DNA from: Loktanella sp. IMCC34160
GTDB lineage: Bacteria > Pseudomonadota > Alphaproteobacteria > Rhodobacterales > Rhodobacteraceae
Assembly (NCBI RefSeq): GCF_004145845.1
Contig: NZ_SELP01000006.1
Location: forward strand, 183,038 to 247,037
Direction: 5' to 3'
Length of the DNA: 64,000 nucleotides
The translations under genes and the position numbers were made by a program. Below, piece after piece: positions 8,138 through 16,790 of the stretch (its first letter is position 1; each line of letters opens with the position of its first letter). The notes below the pieces were generated by a model that saw only the letters and a list, made by a program, of their open reading frames with translations, had not been told where the DNA came from and ran no database searches.

Positions 8138-9442
8138 TCAACGTTCCAGGAGCATGCTCAACGAGAAATGGGAATGCTGGTCTACTTGAATGGCGCGGTG
8201 GTTCCAGAAATCGCGAAGTACTTCTGCGTGTGGGTGGCCATAACTGTGATTGGGATCAGAACTAAATATGCTATGAGCTGGTGACGCTGCTGCGGCCAGA
8301 CCATCATACCAATTTGCACGCGAACCGTGATGCGGCACCTGAAAGACACTCGTTCGAACTGCTCTGCGGCAATCAAGGTATTGTTTCAATGCGCCCCATT
8401 TCGAAACGCTGCTCAGATTGCCATCTCCAGTAAGCAAGATTGCAGCCTTCGTTTCGTGCTCTTGCCAGCAATCGCAATTGCCAAGAAAGTAGTGGAGACG
8501 ACAATCGCAATAGCGATGCCCGCGCCACGCGCCGATCGCGCCGCCATAGAGCGTCAGGCTGACATCATTCATAGCTGTCCGGCCAAATGTTGCCTCATAA
8601 AGGCCCCGCAGACTTTTCAACGCGGCTTTGCGTTCCTTTTCGGTCCCGTTCAACAGTGCCTTTCGGTGGAGACCAACTTTCGCTTCAAAGTCTGTTGGGT
8701 CAGACGGACGTGTTTCAGGATCGTTGTAGGGAATGAACTCCCAAACGCGAAAGACGGGAAATGCCTGACCAGGCCGCAGCATGCGCACGCGGCGCTCACC
8801 GTGATCGTATGTCAGGTCCAGATCGCCATATGGACCAGATTCGCCCGGTCCAGACACTTTGTCGGCTTCATCAAGGCCTTCCGGTGGTTCAGGATCAAAA
8901 GTCGGTTCGGTGGAAAATGGTGGGCCTTCTCCGTCAGAGGGCATGACGAATAAGACCTGCTCAAAGCCGTCACCGGCCTCTTGGGTCAAATATTGCACTG
9001 GGTCGACGAAGAACAGTATCTCGGGGTCATCTGCGCGCAGGCCTTGGTCAAAACCAATCAGCAAGCGATGCCAGAGTGGAGCCCATGGTAACATGACCGT
9101 CTTGGCGCCGATGGCTTTCAGCAGGTCAACCACGCCGCTGATGTGGTCGTTGTGGAAATGCGATATCGTCAGAAGGTCGATCCTAGAACCACCGCAGTCA
9201 ATTTTCAGATCAGCGATTGCGTTGGTGACGAGGCGTTTTGCGGTCGAGCTGCCGCAGTCATAGACCCACCGGTAGGGTGGTTGTGAGCGCGGTTCTTCAT
9301 ACCCATCGATCTCAATTTCGCGGGGCCGCCTTGGCGGGGGTGGCCGGAACTCTATCGAACCCGCTACGAAGAGGCCTTGGCCCACTGGAAAGAAATTGTG
9401 TATCACACGTACTTGGGTCAACCTGTCATTTCCTTGTTTCAT
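8138..9442 (-). CDS. Metallo-beta-lactamase-fold protein, third gene of the SIR2-HerA operon
   Basis: 434 residues. The metal site HFHNDH occurs near residue 100 (the family HxHxDH signature), ILLTGDGN supplies a further acidic ligand, and VPHHGSR near the C-terminus is typical of the ComEC/Rec2-like branch of the fold. No membrane segments or signal peptide are seen, so it is a cytoplasmic hydrolase, probably of nucleic acid or a nucleotide. A long insert (about residues 150-270) separates the metal motifs. It starts 58 bases after the HerA stop on the same strand, so SIR2, HerA and MBL very likely form one operon. Its substrate is unknown. Confidence 0.75.
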   Translation of the reverse strand: MKQGNDRLTQVRVIHNFFPVGQGLFVAGSIEFRPPPPRRPREIEIDGYEEPRSQPPYRWVYDCGSSTAKRLVTNAIADLKIDCGGSRIDLLTISHFHNDHISGVVDLLKAIGAKTVMLPWAPLWHRLLIGFDQGLRADDPEILFFVDPVQYLTQEAGDGFEQVLFVMPSDGEGPPFSTEPTFDPEPPEGLDEADKVSGPGESGPYGDLDLTYDHGERRVRMLRPGQAFPVFRVWEFIPYNDPETRPSDPTDFEAKVGLHRKALLNGTEKERKAALKSLRGLYEATFGRTAMNDVSLTLYGGAIGAWRGHRYCDCRLHYFLGNCDCWQEHETKAAILLTGDGNLSSVSKWGALKQYLDCRRAVRTSVFQVPHHGSRANWYDGLAAAASPAHSIFSSDPNHSYGHPHAEVLRDFWNHRAIQVDQHSHFSLSMLLER

Positions 9443-9500
9443 CGATCAGGGTAGCGCGCTTGTGGCGTTCCAATTCCCTTGTCATGCGACATTCAACTTT

Positions 9501-11306
9501 TTAATCAATTACATCGCCAATCTGCTCACCTCCCCAATATCTTTGATAGTTCGGGCCGTGGCTCTCTGGTTGCTGTCCTTTTTCAGGTACACTCATCATG
9601 ACCGGCAAGGGAGCAGGCAGGTCGGGGCCAACGATGATCGCTTCGCCCTGTGATAGAGATGGAATGAAAGCGGCTGCGCTGCGATCCAGATCGCCGCAAG
9701 CTCTTTCGATGGTCTCCCGGTCTCGGTCATTCGTGAGTCTGTGGACAAACAAGGTTCCAAGCTGACTAAGAACATCCTGCGGCACATCTCTGGGACGCTG
9801 GGTCGCAATCACGGTCGTCAGCCCATACTTCCTACCCTCCTTTGCAATCAGGCCGAACGCATCAAGGCTAACACTATTGAATTCATCTCCGACAGTCCGA
9901 CCAATAAATTGGTGCGCTTCATCCAGACAACAAACGAGCGGGTTCTGGCGAAACTGGCCTCGTCGGGCAAGGCCGAGCAGGTACCGTCCCAGTGCATTTA
10001 AGAGCAATTCTCTTGTGTTGTGCTTGAAGCTCACTTTTTCGAAGGAAAGTACCATTGCTTTGGCATTTGGATCACCTAAGAAACGCTCAATCTCTCGACA
10101 AATGTCCAGACCATTCTCTGAGAACAGGCAAGCCAATTCAGGGGAGGTCAAAAAGGTTTCAATGCGAATGATCAGTGAATTGCAGTATCCAACTGCATTG
10201 TTGTCGAGTTGACCATATCTCGATGCATCATTGTTGTGCACTGGCCGAACGCACTCGTTTCGCACCTGCCGAGACAGCGCGTTGAAATCAAATTGGCAGG
10301 TTTCAACTGCCAACTCGTCCGCAAGTATCAACTCAGCTTGACCATATGCCAGGCGGCTCTGATTTGCTTTTTCAATGGTTCCTTGTTCTTCCACAACGAC
10401 ATGCCCAACCGGATCATCGCCCCTGCGGATCAATACACTCCGCCTTGAACCGTTCTCCTCGACGGGGAACCGTTCCGCATCAGCCGCCAAGACCCGAGCC
10501 ATGCGAAGGCTCTTCGTCGCACTCCGAAGGGCTGGACCCTGACTTTGGCCGGTTGGAGTAAGAAGAGCGTGTAGGTCCAATTCCGACAAATTCTCACTCG
10601 GGAACCGAACTAAGGGCGGATCGTCATTGCCGGTTTCGCTGAACGAATACTGCCATGCGCCAGCTACCTTTCCTGTGAATTCGCCTGTCGGATCGAACAG
10701 GATACATTTCCCACCGATCCGCACGATCTCATTGACGAGGCGGGAAACCGTCCAACTCTTCCCGCCGCCAGTCGCACCAAACACTCCGCAATGACGGCCG
10801 AACAGTTTCTCCGGCGGAATGCTTAGGGCGGCATCATCCAGCCCGGATAGGTGCCCCAGCTCGACAAGTAACGGCGCACTGTCACCCTTCACGTCGCCTT
10901 CCAAGGCATCCTTGATCGAATTGGACAGCGCTCCGCCCTCTGCAAGGTAGACCCCATCACCGACCCTCGGCTGCGTGTTGATGCCTCGTGTCACTTTCCG
11001 AGTGGTCTTGCTAACGGTGGCCAAGAGCTGGACGCGCCCCTGCGGCTCTACCGCGGGATCGGTTTCGATCTGGTGTTCAAGGACATTTCGCTGCCTGTCG
11101 GGAATGCCGACCTCCGTCACGCGCCCCAAGATCGCTGAGCGGTCGCAATCGACAAACACGAAATCACCAACCGAACCTTTGGCCAGCCCGCGCCGACCAA
11201 GGGCTGCAAGTGCATTCGGCAAGGTGAGTTCCACGGCACTTGCCGTTACCCTTGTAACCGTCCCGATGCGTTTGGACGGGTCGATCAGGGAGGCAAGTTC
11301 GCTCAT
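9501..11306 (-). CDS. herA: HerA-type DNA-translocating ATPase
   Basis: 601 residues. The N-terminal 120 or so residues look like the HAS-barrel of HerA proteins. Walker A is GATGGGKS near residue 180, FDPTGEFTG follows as in HerA/FtsK ATPases, and CCLDEAHQF is the Walker B. A C-terminal IATQRPRDVP segment is the family sensor region. HerA forms hexameric rings; with SIR2 partners it forms large complexes that sense phage infection and degrade NAD+. The ATG overlaps the stop of the SIR2 gene (ATGA), showing coupling. It could alternatively serve in DNA end processing with a NurA nuclease, but no NurA is present here. Confidence 0.85.
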   Translation of the reverse strand: MSELASLIDPSKRIGTVTRVTASAVELTLPNALAALGRRGLAKGSVGDFVFVDCDRSAILGRVTEVGIPDRQRNVLEHQIETDPAVEPQGRVQLLATVSKTTRKVTRGINTQPRVGDGVYLAEGGALSNSIKDALEGDVKGDSAPLLVELGHLSGLDDAALSIPPEKLFGRHCGVFGATGGGKSWTVSRLVNEIVRIGGKCILFDPTGEFTGKVAGAWQYSFSETGNDDPPLVRFPSENLSELDLHALLTPTGQSQGPALRSATKSLRMARVLAADAERFPVEENGSRRSVLIRRGDDPVGHVVVEEQGTIEKANQSRLAYGQAELILADELAVETCQFDFNALSRQVRNECVRPVHNNDASRYGQLDNNAVGYCNSLIIRIETFLTSPELACLFSENGLDICREIERFLGDPNAKAMVLSFEKVSFKHNTRELLLNALGRYLLGLARRGQFRQNPLVCCLDEAHQFIGRTVGDEFNSVSLDAFGLIAKEGRKYGLTTVIATQRPRDVPQDVLSQLGTLFVHRLTNDRDRETIERACGDLDRSAAAFIPSLSQGEAIIVGPDLPAPLPVMMSVPEKGQQPESHGPNYQRYWGGEQIGDVID

Positions 11307-12658
11307 GCGCCATCACCCTCGCGCAGCTTTTCAAGTCGATCCTGCAGGAGCTGGCGATCCGTCTTGCCCGATATCATCGGCAAGGCGTCGGCAAGGTCTT
11401 CGAAGCGGCCATTCAACATCGTGATGCGCGTATCGCCCTGCTGCACAAGTCGCGCGATCTTGCTCTGGTAAGCACGTTGCCCAGCCAGATTGAGGTCGAT
11501 CTCCTGCGCTTCTTCATCGAAGAGCTTTTGGTGCTCCACGAACCCGCGATCACAAAGTACGAGACGCAGCGAAAGGTTCGTTTCGATGGCTGACCAAATC
11601 GGGGCGCTGATGTGATCATCTGCGAAACCGAAGCCGGAGACGATCAACGTTGTATCGGGTTCACGTAATACTGCCTGCAAGGCCGCGAACATGTCGAGGT
11701 AGGGGCTCTCAAACGCCTCCTGATACTTCGAAGATCGAGGATAGATTAGGACTGGCTTGCGGTCGTCGTCGGGGGCATCGACGCTTCGAATGACGACATC
11801 ATCCGACCGTCGCCGCCAGTCCACCGAGCCGTGCAGCTTGTAGAGATGGTACACACCGTCGAGATAGTCGGCCTTCGTACTGGATGCGGCTCGTCGCACG
11901 ATATCATGGTCGAAGTGATCGCGGTTGAACCTCTGTTCTGCGCTATGGGAAAACCCGTCTATCAGCACGACGCCAAGGCGCAGGCCCGCAGTCTCGATGC
12001 AAAGATCATAGTTCGTGGTGAACAGCTTCACTCTGGGTTTTTCCGGTGATCGGCGGGCGAATTTCTTCAAAAACGCCCAGTGTGCTGGCAAATCAGTTTC
12101 GGCACCAACGAAACCCACTTTACCCAAAATCGTGTTCTCAGCTGCGCGGACGAACTTGACAAGCTCTTCCAACCAAGGCCGATCAGCGAAATCAGGATCA
12201 TACTCTGACCGAATACTGAGCAGCTCGATTTGCATTTTGCAGAGGCTCAAAAGGCTCTCGATATCTCCGGCCTTTTGCTTCCCATCACCGTCATTCGGCG
12301 GCAGGCCGCCCATTACTTTCTTCGCCAGATCGTCAAACTCTTTGTGGTCAACCAAATTGTCTTCTGAGACAGCATCACGCACGGCATGCCAAAGGTCACC
12401 CATCCCCGGTGCATTCGGCCCGCCATCGTTCTTGGCCGAGAAGGACGCCCCGGACCCAAGCAGCACTACGACGTTGGTGGAGTGCAGCGCCGACAATAGG
12501 GCCTCTTCGACCTGATCCTTGCATCCGGCCTTTGGTTTCTTGCTGGGGTCGTTTGGGTCTTCTTGCTCCCCTTCCCAGCGCAGCCACTTGCCGTCGCGCG
12601 TCAACAGGCGGAGCAGTTCTTTCTTACCTTCTGGCTCTCCGTCCCAAAAGTTTGCCAC
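11303..12658 (-). CDS. SIR2-like NADase effector
   Basis: About 451 residues from a GTG at 12658, chosen because GAGGTG lies 6 bases upstream; a TTG at 12679 would add seven residues. VVLLGSGASF near residue 70 is the NAD-binding glycine-rich loop of the SIR2 fold, FTTNYD is the conserved Asn/Asp strand, and YKLHGSVDW carries the catalytic His. Proteins of this type next to HerA deplete NAD+ during phage infection and stop the infected cell. The long charged N-terminal part (residues 1-65) is not a domain I recognise. It leads the operon SIR2, HerA, MBL. Confidence 0.85.
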   Translation of the reverse strand: MANFWDGEPEGKKELLRLLTRDGKWLRWEGEQEDPNDPSKKPKAGCKDQVEEALLSALHSTNVVVLLGSGASFSAKNDGGPNAPGMGDLWHAVRDAVSEDNLVDHKEFDDLAKKVMGGLPPNDGDGKQKAGDIESLLSLCKMQIELLSIRSEYDPDFADRPWLEELVKFVRAAENTILGKVGFVGAETDLPAHWAFLKKFARRSPEKPRVKLFTTNYDLCIETAGLRLGVVLIDGFSHSAEQRFNRDHFDHDIVRRAASSTKADYLDGVYHLYKLHGSVDWRRRSDDVVIRSVDAPDDDRKPVLIYPRSSKYQEAFESPYLDMFAALQAVLREPDTTLIVSGFGFADDHISAPIWSAIETNLSLRLVLCDRGFVEHQKLFDEEAQEIDLNLAGQRAYQSKIARLVQQGDTRITMLNGRFEDLADALPMISGKTDRQLLQDRLEKLREGDGA

Positions 12659-12679
12659 GTCGAACACCTCAAAATACAA

Positions 12680-13048
12680 CTTTGGAATGAAATTAGGGCG
12701 ATCAATCCGCAGAGTAAACCGAGCAAAAATCGATATCCGCCTAGGCGTTTTAGAGATCGCGCTTCTGGCCCATCAATGGCAGCTATAGACGTGAAGCTCT
12801 TTAGGTTTGCATCTGCGGCGAACTTCCGCTTCCCGCCCCATGCCCGAGTGACTTCTTCGGCCGTGAGGTAGCTGAACGTATGTCTTGATTGGGCTGAGCT
12901 ACGGCCAGCAGGCCGATCAAAGCCAAAGGGTAGTAGGGGAAACTTTGCGCTACGACGCCGCAAGTCGGCTTCGAGCCCATTTTACCGGATGCTGCGCTCT
13001 GATCGAATGTCGGCTATTGTAGGTTTGGTGTAGATCTTCAAACCCGGC
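12680..13048. other. Intergenic region upstream of the SIR2-HerA-MBL operon
   Basis: About 370 bases with the expected position for the promoter of the SIR2 operon. A 120-codon minus-strand frame (12601-12963) crosses it and overlaps the SIR2 gene. It holds one hydrophobic stretch but has no clear start signal, so I do not call it a gene. I could not pick a promoter with confidence. Confidence 0.35.
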
Positions 13049-13690
13049 TTACTTGGGTTCGTGCTCATTGGAGTATTTTTCTTTGATCAGGTCAGTGGTC
13101 GCCACAGAAATCCGGTGTAGGTCGCGTGGATCTGGGCGGATGCAGTCGGGATGGACCGGCGCATAGCCTTGTCGTTCGGTTAGTTCCTGCCCGTCTTTGA
13201 AGAATTTTCGGTCCTCGTGGGGGAATTGGAAATAGGGGTAGCCCTCGTCAGCCTCAAACCGTAGCAGTTTTCCAGGGTACCCGAACAGATTCTCGATGCC
13301 GTTGTCTTCGCACCATCCGCAGCCAAGCGAGGACCGGCTGTTGGTGCGTTCGCGTTCAAGGCACATCTGACAGGGTTCCGTGAAATAGTCGTAGTCGAAT
13401 TCTTCCGCTTTGCGCGTCCTGTTGGCCGCCACTTCGGCCCGGTCTTCTTGGACGGAATTGATCCGCGGGCGATACAAAAACCAGATGTCGCCACGGTGCG
13501 TGTCGTGGACCTTGACGTTCAATCGCCCCGCCAATTCGTGGGGCTGAAGACCCGCCCATTTGTGAAAGTCTAGCAATTCGTCGTCTTTGCGCCAGTCGCG
13601 GCCTGTGCCGTCACACTTTCCGCACTCAAGGTTCACATTCGAATAGGTGCCGTCTTCGTTGCATCTCATGCAATGGAGGAAATATGGCAT
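13049..13690 (-). CDS. Zinc-ribbon protein, third gene of the metalloprotease-like operon
   Basis: 213 residues from the ATG at 13690, which has GAGGG just upstream and lies 8 bases after the stop of the preceding gene; a longer frame back to 13783 would overlap that gene. Two Cys-pair modules are visible: CMRC/CGKC near residues 7-30 and CQMC/CGWC near residues 105-130, so it probably binds one or two zinc ions, as DnaJ-type or ribbon domains do. The rest is polar and aromatic, with no recognised domain. It probably acts with the two genes before it. Confidence 0.6.
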   Translation of the reverse strand: MPYFLHCMRCNEDGTYSNVNLECGKCDGTGRDWRKDDELLDFHKWAGLQPHELAGRLNVKVHDTHRGDIWFLYRPRINSVQEDRAEVAANRTRKAEEFDYDYFTEPCQMCLERERTNSRSSLGCGWCEDNGIENLFGYPGKLLRFEADEGYPYFQFPHEDRKFFKDGQELTERQGYAPVHPDCIRPDPRDLHRISVATTDLIKEKYSNEHEPK

Positions 13691-13697
13691 TTTGCCC

Positions 13698-14189
13698 TCA
13701 TATAATGTTGATAATATTGCCCTTTTTAAAGAGCTTATTGCACCTGAGACGGTCTGCATCGTCGACCAGCACACCGGCCTCAATCAGCCACTCGATGAAC
13801 TCTGGCGTAAGGTCTGAATTCTCAAGATAGGCGTACAGATCGGTTTTGCGGATGTAGAACTGTTCGATCTCATTGTCATAATCCAGCTGGTCGATGAAAT
13901 CGTCCACCGCCCATCCTTTGAGGACCCGCATATCGACGACGCCGGAGGCCGCAAAAAGGACAGCGGCCAGAACACCGGATGTTGTCGATAAGCTTGGCCC
14001 TGCTTCGGCCAGTCCCATTGAGGCCAGCACGGCTGCCGCGATGTCGTGGATGGACGCCTTTTGTGTCTTTACCACGATCTGAAGCTCGGCCCTATGGGTA
14101 CTATCATTTGTGGCGGCATCGTGGAGCAAGGCCCCGAAAACTGACGAGGTTTCGAATTCCACAACCAAGGTTCGGGGGTCTTGGGTCAT
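13698..14189 (-). CDS. Unknown protein, second gene of the metalloprotease-like operon
   Basis: 163 residues; no family recognised. A moderately hydrophobic Ala/Val-rich stretch (GVLAAVLFAASGVVDM) occurs near residue 75, possibly a membrane-binding or buried helix. The C-terminal half is acidic and may form a small helical domain. Its ATG overlaps the stop of the metalloprotease-like gene (ATGA), and the next gene begins 8 bases after its stop, so the three genes are tightly coupled. This coupling is the main evidence that they work together. Confidence 0.6.
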   Translation of the reverse strand: MTQDPRTLVVEFETSSVFGALLHDAATNDSTHRAELQIVVKTQKASIHDIAAAVLASMGLAEAGPSLSTTSGVLAAVLFAASGVVDMRVLKGWAVDDFIDQLDYDNEIEQFYIRKTDLYAYLENSDLTPEFIEWLIEAGVLVDDADRLRCNKLFKKGNIINII

Positions 14190-15499
14190 CGTTGAAAAAC
14201 CTTTTGACCAGGGGGCAGATCAAGCCGTTGAAGGCTGCGGCTAATCCCCTGACTAGAATTACATTTTAAGGCATCATTCCAGTCTTCAGGCCCGTGATCA
14301 ACACAATTCAAAAACCAGTCCTGAGCGGCCGCGTAAGGCGTAGCCTCTAACGTGCGCAGGGCGAAGTCGCCAAGCCTTGCGATATCTGCGGATGATGTGG
14401 TGCAGTCAAGTGTCGCAGCTAAGATCGTGCCAAATTTCTGGTCTCGCATCGCAGCCGAGCACAGCGCCAAAGGCACATTCAGTTCTGCTACGTCTCCCCA
14501 TCCTGTGCCTTCAACGGCTTTGGCTACAGCATCGGACAGGGGCGTGTAGCGTACGCGATTGGGGGTGCGGTTGCGCCCTAGGAGGATGTCATGGTTCACA
14601 CAAGAGGCAACGGCCACGGCAGCTGCGGCCACGGCGGCTTCGGCGTGGATCAGGGCTTCAATGTGGCGCGCAGCTTTCTTGCTGTCCCAACGGGGCATGT
14701 CGTAGTCATCAAAAACATCCAGAATGAAGTCAGAGTAATCCTCTTTGCTCGCGTTGGGGTGTTCCGCCATGTGCAGATAGGCTTGCCGCAATTTGGGCCA
14801 CAGTTTCGCCAGTTCTGTGATCTGTTTGAACCGGTTTTTGTCGCCAAAATCCGTGGCCCGCAAAACTGGGTCGATGGCCGCAACAAAGATATGATGATCG
14901 ATCAGGTCAAGTGGCTGCCCCTTATGGCTGGCTATAAAATCATGGGTTCGAGTGTAAACGACAGGCAGCTGTACGAAGGCCTGTTCGGGCAGAGCATTGG
15001 TCGACACCGCCTGAAAAGAAACGGCCATCGCCTCGGTCAGTGAGACCAGGGAAGCGGGTTTCTGATCGTGAAATTCGCGGAGCTGGGGGGCGTCATACCG
15101 ATTTTGGATGATGGCGGATGACCAGATTTGGCGTCCTGCGTCCCCTGTACGCATACTAAAGGTCTCCAGACCTTCTCCTAAGCGAAAGCTGATCTCATCT
15201 GGGGCTGTGCGCAACGCATCATAGATTGCCTCGGATCGGCGCCAAAGGTAATTGGTGAAGTTGCCAAAATACGGATACTGCAACGCCTGAAGGACATGAC
15301 AGCATTCATGAGCCACTTGTTGGCGCACCCGAAGAGAGGGGAGCGCGTCCAACCGAAAAGAGGCGGTGTTGTCGCCGCTGAACCCATCGGGCAGCCGCAT
15401 GGCAAACAACGAAAAGTCGAAATAAGCGTCCGGAAGATCCGGCGCGGCCATGTGCACCAAACGTTCGCGATCCAAGAATTTGATGTTTGGTGACGTCAT
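14186..15499 (-). CDS. HExxH putative metalloprotease
   Basis: 437 residues, no signal peptide. VAHECCHVLQ near residue 65 is an HExxH zinc-protease motif (HECCH), and LTEAMAVSF near residue 155 places a Glu where a third zinc ligand could lie. No known peptidase family is recognised. The middle carries an Ala-rich helix (EAAVAAAAVAVASC). It leads a three-gene operon with overlapping or near-touching ends. It sits directly upstream of a SIR2-HerA operon, both read leftward, which suggests a defence or stress role. The protease function rests on the motif alone. Confidence 0.6.
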   Translation of the reverse strand: MTSPNIKFLDRERLVHMAAPDLPDAYFDFSLFAMRLPDGFSGDNTASFRLDALPSLRVRQQVAHECCHVLQALQYPYFGNFTNYLWRRSEAIYDALRTAPDEISFRLGEGLETFSMRTGDAGRQIWSSAIIQNRYDAPQLREFHDQKPASLVSLTEAMAVSFQAVSTNALPEQAFVQLPVVYTRTHDFIASHKGQPLDLIDHHIFVAAIDPVLRATDFGDKNRFKQITELAKLWPKLRQAYLHMAEHPNASKEDYSDFILDVFDDYDMPRWDSKKAARHIEALIHAEAAVAAAAVAVASCVNHDILLGRNRTPNRVRYTPLSDAVAKAVEGTGWGDVAELNVPLALCSAAMRDQKFGTILAATLDCTTSSADIARLGDFALRTLEATPYAAAQDWFLNCVDHGPEDWNDALKCNSSQGISRSLQRLDLPPGQKVFQR

Positions 15500-15808
15500 T
15501 TGTCGTCTTGTCCTTCGGTGCCCTTCCCGCGCCCAAGTGCGAACATTGAGGGCCTAATTCGATAAAGCGCCTTTTAGTTGCAACGCTGAAATTAACTTAT
15601 GCCAACACTTTTGGGCTGCCCACAGTTTAATAGATACTGACCTTAGCGCAGCCGCAGCGAAAGCTCACTTAGTCCCGCTATTTCCCCGTTCAAGATTGGC
15701 GCAGCGAAGGCCCGGTCAGCGGTTGAACAAGCCCGGAACGGAGTTCCGCCCCTCGATTCTCCTTGCTCGTTTACACAGGCTTCGTTGAACTTACGAGGAG
15801 CGCTTTCA
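15500..15808. other. Divergent intergenic region
   Basis: About 310 bases between the leftward protease-like operon and a small rightward gene; promoters for both must lie here. AT-rich patches occur around 15560-15635. No ORF of interest. Confidence 0.4.
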
Positions 15809-16039
15809 ATGACGATCAACCACGGGGATGCATTCAGACAAGGTCGGGAAGATGGTTTTGCCGCTGGTCTGGCTGGCGAAGCGAAGGCACCTGAATCTGA
15901 TCCAGTTTTGGCTGCGCTCGACCCCGAATATGAAGGGCTCTACCAGCAAGGAGCGGCGTTGGGATTTGCACGTGGCAAGGAACGCCGGGAAATGGTGCGG
16001 CGTCAAGCCGAGCAACAAATCGAAGATCGCGAGAAATAG
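15809..16039 (+). CDS. Small conserved-looking cytoplasmic protein
   Basis: 76 residues, starting at the ATG preceded by GAGGAG. An in-frame upstream start at 15785 is less likely. The sequence has two glycine-alanine spaced segments (FRQGREDGFAAGL and YQQGAALGFARGK) that look like repeated short helices, then a highly charged tail. No family is recognised. It stands near a second small gene and a relaxase remnant, so it may be a leftover of a mobile element. Confidence 0.5.
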   Translation: MTINHGDAFRQGREDGFAAGLAGEAKAPESDPVLAALDPEYEGLYQQGAALGFARGKERREMVRRQAEQQIEDREK

Positions 16040-16074
16040 ATGCCATCAACTTTCCCGATGAAGGGCAAGCCAGA

Positions 16075-16371
16075 ATGGCACGGTTTGCTCTCGCCATGTC
16101 GGGATTTGTGATAAGATGTCGTGACATGAAGCCCCTAATTCTTCGACAACGCGACATTGACGAACTTGGTTCAGCCATGGACCGGCACAATGATCGGGTC
16201 GACCGTGGCAGAATGTATGCAAGGATTGCCTGCCGCCATGGTGAGCGCGGCCTCAGTCCTGAGGGGCTGATCCGGCTTGCGGACATGTTCGATGATGGCT
16301 CAATAGTGACCTGCGCGGCCTGGATGCGGCAGATGAACATCCGACGGATACGGACAGTCCGCAGAGGCTGA
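16075..16371 (+). CDS. Small protein of unknown function
   Basis: 98 residues from the ATG at 16075, which has GAAGGG about 10 bases upstream; an internal ATG at 16126 giving 81 residues is an equally reasonable start. The sequence is basic and rich in Arg, with a plausible helix-turn-helix-like stretch around GLSPEGLIRLADMFDD, so a DNA-binding role is possible but not shown. It follows the small gene at 15809-16039 by 35 bases. Confidence 0.45.
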   Translation: MARFALAMSGFVIRCRDMKPLILRQRDIDELGSAMDRHNDRVDRGRMYARIACRHGERGLSPEGLIRLADMFDDGSIVTCAAWMRQMNIRRIRTVRRG

Positions 16372-16512
16372 CAGGACGGAACTCCGCCTCTCTCAGTTTT
16401 CGATGACCCCACTGCACAAGGATTGCCGGGGGCTTTCCCCGAAGTATCCTTGGGGTTGAAACATGGACAAATCCTGGACGGCTGGCAGCGTTGATTTTGG
16501 GTTTGTGCGCCC

Positions 16513-16696
16513 ATGATCATCAAATCCATGTCGCGCAAATCGCCGACGTTTGGCCAGTTGGCGGACTACATCGCGCGCGGTTCGAATGCACAGACCGGCA
16601 CCAAATCATCGAACCGGACCTTCGTTCACGGCGCAGTGAATTCGGGTGCTGGATGCTGCGGGTGCCACCAATAACCGCTATTCGGGCAAGGGCTAA
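16513..16696 (+). pseudogene. Remnant of a relaxase/mobilization gene
   Basis: The frame from 16513 encodes MIIKSMSRKSPTFGQL and then DYIARG, the start of an alphaproteobacterial mobilization-relaxase family as I recall it. The reading frame decays after about 45 codons and stops at 16672-16674. A second frame nearby (LDAAGATNNRYSG) runs to a stop at 16694. The full protein would be several hundred residues, so this is a fragment left by deletion. Confidence 0.55.
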
Positions 16697-16790
16697 AAAA
16701 ACCGAGATTTCGACCCAACGGAAAACACCTTGAGGCGAGTGATTATGTCAGGCACGGTGGTCACTCGTAATTCAGCGGTAAGGATATGCC

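Noticed and set aside
12601..12963. 120-codon minus-strand frame with a hydrophobic helix upstream of the SIR2 gene
   Set aside because: It overlaps the SIR2 gene in another frame, has no ribosome site, and its composition is not protein-like.
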